A stretch of DNA of 7,763 bases, taken from positions 1 through 7,763 of the forward strand of contig CAJXNF010000121.1 of NCBI GenBank assembly GCA_913056375.1, written 5' to 3'. Below are positions 1 through 4,991 of this stretch, one piece after another (position 1 is the first letter of the stretch; each line of letters starts with the position of its first letter). Under the pieces are notes generated by a model that did not search any database, was not told the origin of the DNA, and was given only the letters and a program-made list of their open reading frames with translations. A program made the translations under genes and the position numbers. Source of the DNA: an uncultured Pseudomonadota bacterium (GTDB lineage Bacteria; SAR324; NAC60-12).

Positions 1-1345
1 CCCCATCACCTTTGCCAGCGCCAAACTCTAAGTTAAATAACTCTTCTCCGTCCTTGGCATCGTAGGCTGTAGCTGTTTCAGAAGAGCCTGCACCACCGGA
101 ACTGAAATATGGTTCAGAGATTCTCAACTTTCCGTTCACTCCACTTTCGATAAATTCATAGTGGAGATAAAGGGGCTGCTGCCCACCGACCTGACCAGAG
201 CCTTCGACGCGGAAGATCACAGTGTCTTCTTCTTCGCCCGTGTATTCTCCGAAGACATACATCCCACTACCTTCAGCTCGTGTCTGCCAATCTGTTGGTG
301 GATCAACTTTTGCGGCACGTTCTCCTTCGTTCAGCCACCACATTGCTGGAGATTTCTCTGTGTGAGCCTTAACTTGGAAAGAGTCACCACTGACCACCTC
401 ACCTTGACTCAACCGTAAGCTTAAACCGTCAGCGAGCTCCAGTGCATCACCAGCTCGGTAGTTGAACTTGTTGATGCGAAATTCTCCGGTTCTACCAAGC
501 TCATCTTCCCATGCCAGTACTACGTCGTTTTCACCTGGTATGACTCCAGCCTGAATCACCTGTACTGTGAAAGTATTGTCTTCAGTTCCAGTATAATCAC
601 CTGTGACTTCTGTAATCGGCGTCGAACTCATCAGATCTTCACCAAGAGCTGCGTCTTCCAGTGTGCGCCGACGCATCACACCTTCCCATTCAGCCGTCTC
701 ATCATACTTGTTGCTGAAATCCAGAATCGGAGCATTTTCTTCGCTACTTTCGAGCTTCACTTCGATCTGAATTGCTCCCGCAGCTCCTTTTCGCTCACTG
801 GTTAGCAACAACCGGAAGGGCTTATCTCCGTAGGTTTCTGCTACAAAAGCTTCCACTTCGGCTCCCGAATCGTTGATCGCGTCACGAATACCTTCCAAAG
901 TGTTGTTTTCTTCAGTGACGTTGATGAATATTGGCGTATCACCGTCTTCTTCACCAACTTGAATCTTGATCACACCCGTTCCAAAGACTGCATCCTTACT
1001 TTCAAATCCTGGTGAATTTAGTTGGTGTGCAGTAGCAATCGAATCAATAGCAATCGTTGTCTTGCCAGGATCTGCAGAAGCACCTCCCGTCACGGTCACT
1101 ATGTCTGGCTTGCTGGAAGTGATCTTCTTAGCCTCCCAAATGTCTTTTCGGTCCAGGGAATCAACTGTGTCTTTGAGCTTGTTGATTTCCGTTTGCAGCG
1201 CAGCCCAGGCATCTACTTGCTGGAGCTTTTCTTCCTTGCGTTGCTCTACCGGCTGGAGCCGGCGTTTTTCAATCTTGATGAAGCGGTCAATGATTTCAGA
1301 GGTGTTGAGCTTTGAGCCCAATCCCATGACCGCATTCGGGTTCAT
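1..1345 (-). CDS. fliD: FliD, flagellar filament cap (hook-associated protein 2), partial: C terminus beyond left edge
   Basis: FliD caps the growing flagellar filament and helps exported flagellin fold at the tip. The 448 visible codons are open to the window edge. Residues about 7-65 match the FliD N-terminal domain: MGLGSKLNTSEIIDRFIKIE, then an RRLQPVEQRKEE stretch and a heptad-like helix with DAWAALQTEINKLKDTVDSL. The remaining visible region is acidic, beta-rich and repeatedly GxG/TGE-containing, as expected for the variable surface domains. It is long: I do not see the conserved C-terminal FliD domain within 448 residues, although whole FliD proteins are often around 450-500 residues. 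ATG 1345 is chosen as start; an in-frame TAG at 1366-1364 leaves only ATG 1345 or TTG 1354. GGAGG at 1363-1359 lies 13 nt from the ATG but 4 nt from the TTG, so either may be used. It follows flagellin on the same strand, which supports the call. Confidence 0.9.
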   Translation of the reverse strand, partial: MNPNAVMGLGSKLNTSEIIDRFIKIEKRRLQPVEQRKEEKLQQVDAWAALQTEINKLKDTVDSLDRKDIWEAKKITSSKPDIVTVTGGASADPGKTTIAIDSIATAHQLNSPGFESKDAVFGTGVIKIQVGEEDGDTPIFINVTEENNTLEGIRDAINDSGAEVEAFVAETYGDKPFRLLLTSERKGAAGAIQIEVKLESSEENAPILDFSNKYDETAEWEGVMRRRTLEDAALGEDLMSSTPITEVTGDYTGTEDNTFTVQVIQAGVIPGENDVVLAWEDELGRTGEFRINKFNYRAGDALELADGLSLRLSQGEVVSGDSFQVKAHTEKSPAMWWLNEGERAAKVDPPTDWQTRAEGSGMYVFGEYTGEEEDTVIFRVEGSGQVGGQQPLYLHYEFIESGVNGKLRISEPYFSSGGAGSSETATAYDAKDGEELFNLEFGAGKGDG

Positions 1346-1351
1346 CTCTGC

Positions 1352-1363
1352 CAAGAGACCTCC
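1352..1363 (-). promoter_or_regulatory. Shine-Dalgarno deciding the fliD start (TTG versus ATG)
   Basis: A GGAGG at 1363-1359 on the minus strand sits 4 nt before an in-frame TTG (1354-1352) and 13 nt before the ATG (1345-1343). Spacing is slightly short for the TTG and long for the ATG, so the start stays ambiguous by three residues (TTG-GCA-GAG before the Met). The in-frame TAG just upstream excludes any longer start. Confidence 0.5.
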
Positions 1364-1384
1364 CTAATCTGTATGGGTGAGGGT

Positions 1385-1406
1385 GTCAGTAACCACTGGT
1401 TCTGAC
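1385..1406 (-). repeat. Inverted repeat in the flagellin-fliD gap
   Basis: GTCAG at 1385-1389 pairs with CTGAC at 1402-1406, and inside it AACC at 1391-1394 pairs with GGTT at 1398-1401. This gives a 9-bp stem with a one-base bulge and a 3-nt loop. No U-tract follows on either strand. It could be an RNA processing or decay barrier that leaves flagellin mRNA more abundant than fliD mRNA; that role is inference. Confidence 0.4.
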
Positions 1407-1409
1407 TGG

Positions 1410-1426
1410 AGTCGCATCGTGCGACT
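1410..1426 (-). repeat. Perfect 7-bp inverted repeat in the flagellin-fliD gap
   Basis: AGTCGCA at 1410-1416 and TGCGACT at 1420-1426 form a perfect 7-bp stem with a TCG loop, only 3 bp from the repeat at 1385-1406. There is no T-run on either side, so a standard intrinsic terminator is not supported. It may act with the neighbouring hairpins in partial termination or mRNA stability, or be an operator-like dyad near the possible fliD promoter. Confidence 0.45.
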
Positions 1427-1427
1427 G

Positions 1428-1457
1428 ATTGTGGGCTCATTCGATACTCGCTGTCAA
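1428..1457 (-). promoter_or_regulatory. Possible sigma70-like promoter for fliD
   Basis: On the minus strand a perfect TTGACA (1457-1452) is followed after 18 nt by CACAAT (1433-1428), which matches the -10 consensus at 4 of 6 positions. It lies about 85 nt upstream of fliD and would allow expression independent of the flagellin promoters. The weak -10 and the absence of a TG extension keep this tentative; fliD could equally be transcribed by read-through from flagellin. Confidence 0.28.
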
Positions 1458-1470
1458 CTACTCTTGCATG

Positions 1471-1484
1471 GGTGAATTCTCACC
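1471..1484 (-). repeat. Short inverted repeat just after the flagellin stop
   Basis: GGTGA at 1471-1475 and TCACC at 1480-1484 form a 5-bp stem with a 4-nt loop, 27 nt downstream of the flagellin stop codon. No T-run follows in the minus direction, so it is at most a weak terminator or 3' end stabiliser. It is the first of three hairpins in this 166-bp gap. Confidence 0.3.
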
Positions 1485-1511
1485 GGCTTAGTTCAAAATG
1501 TTGTTTCTGCA

Positions 1512-3257
1512 TCATGTTCGCTCTAACAAGGTCAGTACCGACTGTGGTACCTGGTTAGCTTGCGCCAGCATTGCAGTACCAGAAGACATCAGGATCTGGT
1601 TACGTACCAAACTACTCATCTCTTCGGCCATGTCGGCATCAGCCAACGTAGACTCTGCAGAAACAAGGTTTTCTCGAGTCACTCTCAGACTACTCAGGTT
1701 CGATTCCAAGGCATTTTTCTGGAAAGAACCTAGGTCTCCTCGCAAACTGGAAATTTCACCAACTGCCACGTCGATTAGCTTCAAGGCATCTTGCGCTGAC
1801 TCTACATCCAACACCTCGATATCATTCAAGCTGCGGAATTGGCTATCATTGTCGATATTCCGAGCCAGCTTGGTTGGGCTAATACTTTGGATAGAGATCT
1901 TTCGTTGTTGCCCCTCACTGGGTCCGACCTGAAAGGCCAAGGAACGCTGAGAGACATGCACGTAGCCATCGATGTCTTCTCCAACCATTGCACCACGCTC
2001 CATCTGGCGTAGCAGGGTTCCAGCAATTTTGTTTTCGCGGCGGTTGAAGACCTCATAAATAATGTCATCAGGTTCCCCACCATAACGAACTGTGACGCCT
2101 TCTGCGACTGTACCAGGAGCTGCACTTAACAGTTGGCCCCTACCAACGGCAGGGTCACCACCACCAAACTCAGGATTGCCTCCGATTGTTCCCTCCACGT
2201 CTCGTCCAGGGATAGCAGTCACCGCCTTATTGGCTGGTGTATCCATATCGAAGAAATCGTCAATCTCTGTGGTCACCGTGAAGGTTGGTTCGCTACCGTA
2301 CTCTCGGTGACGAATGACAATCACTTCTTCATTGGCCAACTTGTTGAACTCACTGAGAATTTCCTCGCTGGGATACTGCTCAAGCTTGTTCAACACATCT
2401 TCCAAGTTATTGAAGTCAGAGAGGGTCTCACCCAGTGTATCCAGTGGTTTGTAAACCATGACTTCGAGATTCAGACCGGCTTGATCAATCTGGCGTTGCA
2501 TTTCATTGGCAACTAGTTGCTGCAGAGCCAGTTCTGTTTTTTCCTTGAACCCAGGTTCTCGACTTGTGTTGGCTGCTTGCAGCAGGCGCTCTACATCTCG
2601 GTAGAGATCCAAGTTGTCTCGAACATTGACTTCTACAGTCCGACCACCTTCACTGATGACGAAGGACTTGTAGATGTCTTCCATGGCCAAGGTATTTTCT
2701 GCTACCGCCATTGACCGGGTCGCAGGCTGAGTGATATTGATCTTGTAGCCTTCAGCTGGAGAAGCTTTTGTAAATTCCTTGGCTTCCACGAAGTCCATTC
2801 CATCGCCCACTGCAACGCCGCTGACGGAGTTGCTGCCATCTAACAAGGTACGGGTTCCAAACTGAGTATTTTTGGAGATGTTGCTCAAGGTCACCAAGAG
2901 ATTTTCAATTTCACCCTGATTGGCCTGCAACATCTTCTCATCGTTGGTTGCTTCGTTGGCGGAGTGTACTGCAAGTTGGCGGAGGTTAATGAGGATGGAG
3001 CTAACTTCACTCAGAGCACCTTCAGTGGTCTGAATCATAGAGATGGAAGTTTCGGAATTTCGAATCGATTGTTCCAGGCCAGTAATTTGCGCCTTCATCT
3101 GCTCTGAAATCACCAGTTCTGCTGGGCCGTCAGCTGCTCTGTTCAATCGACGCCCTGAGGAGAGACGCTCTAGATTGCGGCTGAGTTCTTTCTCGGTGTG
3201 ATTCAGATGGCGCAAGGCGTTTAGTGCTGCGACGTTTGAATTGACCCGAAGTGCCAT
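1512..3257 (-). CDS. fliC: Flagellin (581 residues, long form)
   Basis: Structural subunit of the flagellar filament, exported by the flagellar type III system. The N-terminal D0/D1 region (about residues 1-150) is conserved: MALRVNSNVAALNALRHLNH, then LERLSSGRRLNRAADGPAEL and a helix ending in QFGTRTLLDG. The C-terminal D1/D0 region begins near residue 438 with LAFQVGPSEGQ and ends with ADADMAEEMSSLVRNQIL, AMLAQANQVPQSVLTLLER. The roughly 290 residues between form a variable surface domain with a helical stretch (about 225-300), a RHREYGSEPTF motif and a Gly/Pro-rich segment (GGNPEFGGGDP). At 581 residues it is longer than many flagellins, and no Cys is seen in the translation. The start is supported by AGGA at 3267-3264, 6 nt before the ATG, and by two sigma28-type promoters upstream. 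The symbol could equally be fla or hag. Confidence 0.96.
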   Translation of the reverse strand: MALRVNSNVAALNALRHLNHTEKELSRNLERLSSGRRLNRAADGPAELVISEQMKAQITGLEQSIRNSETSISMIQTTEGALSEVSSILINLRQLAVHSANEATNDEKMLQANQGEIENLLVTLSNISKNTQFGTRTLLDGSNSVSGVAVGDGMDFVEAKEFTKASPAEGYKINITQPATRSMAVAENTLAMEDIYKSFVISEGGRTVEVNVRDNLDLYRDVERLLQAANTSREPGFKEKTELALQQLVANEMQRQIDQAGLNLEVMVYKPLDTLGETLSDFNNLEDVLNKLEQYPSEEILSEFNKLANEEVIVIRHREYGSEPTFTVTTEIDDFFDMDTPANKAVTAIPGRDVEGTIGGNPEFGGGDPAVGRGQLLSAAPGTVAEGVTVRYGGEPDDIIYEVFNRRENKIAGTLLRQMERGAMVGEDIDGYVHVSQRSLAFQVGPSEGQQRKISIQSISPTKLARNIDNDSQFRSLNDIEVLDVESAQDALKLIDVAVGEISSLRGDLGSFQKNALESNLSSLRVTRENLVSAESTLADADMAEEMSSLVRNQILMSSGTAMLAQANQVPQSVLTLLERT

Positions 3258-3263
3258 TGAGAT

Positions 3264-3267
3264 TCCT
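3264..3267 (-). promoter_or_regulatory. Flagellin ribosome binding site
   Basis: AGGA lies 6 nt before the flagellin ATG. A second A-N-GGA motif (ATGGA, 3301-3297) lies upstream in the same leader. Two GGA motifs with one in the ribosome binding site is the layout used by CsrA on flagellin mRNAs in some bacteria; here that is only a possibility. Confidence 0.6.
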
Positions 3268-3310
3268 GACTCAAAAAGGGAACGACGAAAACGAAATCCA
3301 TTTGCGGTTA

Positions 3311-3337
3311 TTATCGACGCTAGAGAAAATTTCTTTA
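3311..3337 (-). promoter_or_regulatory. Proximal sigma28 (FliA) promoter of flagellin
   Basis: The minus strand reads TAAAGAAA (3337-3330), 11 nt, GTCGATAA (3318-3311). The known sigma28 consensus is TAAAGTTT-N11-GCCGATAA; the -10 matches at 7 of 8 positions, the -35 at the first five, and the spacer is exactly right. Transcription would start near 3304, leaving a leader of about 47 nt. It fits late-class flagellin expression after hook completion, when the anti-sigma factor FlgM is exported. Confidence 0.85.
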
Positions 3338-3340
3338 GCG
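3318..3340 (+). terminator. 23-bp dyad followed by T6: terminator-like on the plus strand, overlapping the flagellin promoter
   Basis: CGCTA at 3318-3322 and TAGCG at 3336-3340, with AGAAA at 3324-3328 and TTTCT at 3330-3334, form a dyad with ten of eleven positions paired; the only mismatch is G/T, a wobble pair in RNA. On the plus strand it is followed at once by six T (3341-3346), the shape of an intrinsic terminator, although the centre would need to open into a loop. No plus-strand gene precedes it, so it could only stop antisense transcription entering from the flagellin region. It overlaps the -35 and spacer of the proximal sigma28 promoter, so it may instead be an operator or a leader hairpin in transcripts from the distal promoter. 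Confidence 0.5.
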
Positions 3341-3383
3341 TTTTTTGGCCCGGCGCTTCCGATGCACTGAATGCCTGATGATC

Positions 3384-3410
3384 ATATCGACCAGTGCTTG
3401 GATTTCTTTA
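3384..3410 (-). promoter_or_regulatory. Distal sigma28 (FliA) promoter of flagellin
   Basis: The minus strand reads TAAAGAAA (3410-3403), 11 nt, GTCGATAT (3391-3384). The -35 block is identical to that of the proximal promoter and the -10 differs by one base, with the same spacer length. The two elements are exactly 73 bp apart. A start near 3377 would give a leader of about 120 nt that contains the 3318-3340 hairpin. It lies close to the divergent mutY start. Confidence 0.75.
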
Positions 3411-3450
3411 GTCTTTTTTTCTTCTCTCAGATCCTTTTGTTTTCCAGACG
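3402..3450 (+). other. Pyrimidine-rich leader upstream of mutY
   Basis: The 193-bp gap between the divergent flagellin and mutY genes carries both flagellin promoters. Its mutY-proximal end is a T/C-rich tract including T7 at 3414-3420, with no purine-rich ribosome binding site before the ATG. I could not identify a convincing sigma70 promoter for mutY here. The mutY transcript must start inside this gap or within flagellin in the opposite direction, so it may overlap the distal sigma28 promoter. Confidence 0.35.
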
Positions 3451-4536
3451 ATGCCACCTGCCGAATTATCTCAGTTACAGAACGCCTTGCTCACCTGGTT
3501 TGTAGAGCATCAACGAGATCTCCCCTGGCGGGAAAACTACCCAGCTTACGGAGTCTGGATCTCTGAGATGATGCTGCAGCAGACCCGGATGGCAACCGTT
3601 CTTGACTACTACGACCGCTGGATGAAAGCTCTACCAAGTATTCCATCCATAGCCGCAGCAGACGAAGCTACGATTCTCAAACTCTGGGAAGGTCTTGGTT
3701 ACTACGCACGGGCTCGCAATATTCATCGGGCAGCCAAACAAATCTGTGAACAGCACGCAGGTGAATTTCCCAATGACTATGAGGCTATTCGGCAACTTCC
3801 TGGAATTGGGCCCTACACCGCTGGAGCGATTGCCAGCATTGCTTTTGAGCAAGATCGTCCTGTTGTTGATGGCAACGTGATCCGTGTACTTTGTCGGTTG
3901 CTCAACCTAGATGCCGATCCAAAAGCTGGCTCCACCCAAAAAAAACTTTGGCAAGTGGCCACTGATTGGCTTCCAAGCGGACATGCCCGCAACTTCAACC
4001 AAGGATTAATGGAGTTGGGAGCAACAGTCTGTCACGTCCAGCAACCGAGTTGTTTGCTCTGTCCGATACAGCCTCACTGCCAAGCATATGTTCAACAGAC
4101 CACAGAAACGATTCCACGTCGTACTCAAAGAAAAGGACCCACGCCTGTAACGAAAGCTGTGCTGGTACTCGTGTGCGAGAATCAAGTACTACTGCGACGC
4201 CCAGAACAAGGTTTGATGCAGGGTCTTTGGACATTTCCAGAAACCCTTGTAAAAGAGGAAGAACCCTTGGTCGAGCTGCAGGCTGCATGGCAGCTCTGTA
4301 ATCGGCCCAACTTCCAACTACAAACAAGTTGGCCTACTTTGACTCATGCCTACACAACTTTCCTAGCGACCCTGCATCCTTTTTATTGTACGCTGACATC
4401 TATTCAGGCCGATTTTCCATTGGAGGCAGAGGAACAGTGGCATCCTCTGCAAAGTCTACCAAAACTTGCCATGGCCAAAGCGCACGGACAACTACGTCAA
4501 AGCCTGTTGAATCATAATGATCAGGATTCCCCATGA
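3451..4536 (+). CDS. mutY: MutY, A/G-specific adenine DNA glycosylase
   Basis: Removes adenine mispaired with 8-oxoguanine or G in base-excision repair, preventing G:C to T:A transversions. All hallmarks are present: catalytic Glu39 in VWISEMMLQQTR, the helix-hairpin-helix LPGIGPYTAGAI (116-127), catalytic Asp140 in VVDGNVIRVLCRL, and the [4Fe-4S] ligands C194-X6-C201-X2-C204-X5-C210. The C-terminal part has the Nudix-like domain that recognises 8-oxoG (RRPEQGLMQGLWTFPE at 249-264, LTHAYTTF near 297-304). Length 361 is close to that of E. coli MutY (350). The ATG has no clear Shine-Dalgarno; its leader (3402-3445) is strongly pyrimidine-rich. It is divergent from flagellin, and its stop overlaps the next gene by ATGA, so it leads a co-translated unit. 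Confidence 0.97.
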   Translation: MPPAELSQLQNALLTWFVEHQRDLPWRENYPAYGVWISEMMLQQTRMATVLDYYDRWMKALPSIPSIAAADEATILKLWEGLGYYARARNIHRAAKQICEQHAGEFPNDYEAIRQLPGIGPYTAGAIASIAFEQDRPVVDGNVIRVLCRLLNLDADPKAGSTQKKLWQVATDWLPSGHARNFNQGLMELGATVCHVQQPSCLLCPIQPHCQAYVQQTTETIPRRTQRKGPTPVTKAVLVLVCENQVLLRRPEQGLMQGLWTFPETLVKEEEPLVELQAAWQLCNRPNFQLQTSWPTLTHAYTTFLATLHPFYCTLTSIQADFPLEAEEQWHPLQSLPKLAMAKAHGQLRQSLLNHNDQDSP

Positions 4537-4727
4537 CATTTCTGGAGTTGCACCAGCATCTGGAAGAGAGAGGATTTCGGCTACGCTGGGAACGTGGTAG
4601 CCAACGTACTTATTACAAGGAGAAAGCAAAGTGGCTCATTCGTCTAGACTACCGATCCAAGCAAAGTGTCCCCAAGGGTATCGAACGATATCTGTTAGAT
4701 CTACTGATTCGAGAAGACCATGCTTGA
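4533..4727 (+). CDS. HicA-like small protein with the catalytic His replaced by Gln
   Basis: A 64-residue basic protein resembling HicA mRNA interferase toxins, which have a double-stranded-RNA-binding-like fold and cleave mRNA on the ribosome using one His. The frame is HicA-like: an N-terminal helix with LEERGFRLRWERGS, beta strands (RTYYKEKAKWLIRLDY), then SKQSVPKGIERYLLDLL corresponding to the HicA 'lPkGtLrsIlkq' end. In active HicA the GSH motif carries the catalytic His, often at residue 24; here residue 24 is Gln (CAA, 4602-4604), giving GSQ. The protein may therefore be an RNA binder without cleavage activity. The ATG has AGGA at 4523-4526, 6 nt upstream, and overlaps the mutY stop. 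The next gene looks like HicB, which supports the family call. Assignment rests on motif recognition only. Confidence 0.72.
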   Translation: MTFLELHQHLEERGFRLRWERGSQRTYYKEKAKWLIRLDYRSKQSVPKGIERYLLDLLIREDHA

Positions 4728-4965
4728 TCTCCCCTACAGTCTGATCATCGAAGCTACTGAAGATCCGATCATCTTTGGATTTTTCTCAGAGGAACTCTCC
4801 GGATTCACAGGAGTAGGACACTCAATTGAAGACTGTCTGTATAAGGCACGCTGGGGAATGCAGGATCACGTTGCCCTATTACGTGATCAGGGACTACCCG
4901 TCCCTCCCAAAAACCCAGACCCTCAGGTGTTGATTCGCAATGAAACACCACAACTGCTGGCCTAA
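4720..4965 (+). CDS. HicB-like antitoxin-type protein, short form
   Basis: An 81-residue acidic protein matching the HicB N-terminal (UPF0150-type) domain: a beta strand YSLIIEATEDPIIFGFFSEE, then LSGFTGVGHSIEDCLYKARWGMQDHVALLRDQGLPVPPKNPD. This parallels the typical HicB pattern 'y.v.ie.dedg.y...fPdlpG..t.GdtleEAl.na.eal..yl..l...g.piP.P'. In HicAB systems this domain covers the toxin active site. After the PVPP motif only about 18 residues remain, with no visible ribbon-helix-helix or helix-turn-helix, so autorepression of its own operon by DNA binding is unlikely. It overlaps the HicA-like gene by 8 bp and ends 26 bp before selD, so it is probably translationally coupled and co-transcribed with both. 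Confidence 0.78.
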   Translation: MLDLPYSLIIEATEDPIIFGFFSEELSGFTGVGHSIEDCLYKARWGMQDHVALLRDQGLPVPPKNPDPQVLIRNETPQLLA

Positions 4966-4991
4966 TCGAGCCACTTTTAAAACAACCATAG

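Noticed and set aside
966..1367. Plus-strand open frames of 97-133 codons antisense to fliD
   Set aside because: The minus-strand frame shows clear FliD homology across the region; the plus-strand translations show no recognisable domain or ribosome binding site.
1498..1932. 144-codon plus-strand frame antisense to the flagellin 3' end
   Set aside because: It is a shadow of the conserved flagellin C terminus; composition is Ser/Leu-rich with no family resemblance.
3241..3270. TTGACC at 3241 as a -35 box for a plus-strand mutY promoter
   Set aside because: It lies inside the flagellin start codons and has no acceptable -10 at 16-18 nt spacing.
3995..4327. Minus-strand frame inside mutY
   Set aside because: MutY is complete with all catalytic and Fe-S residues on the plus strand; the antisense frame has no supporting signal.
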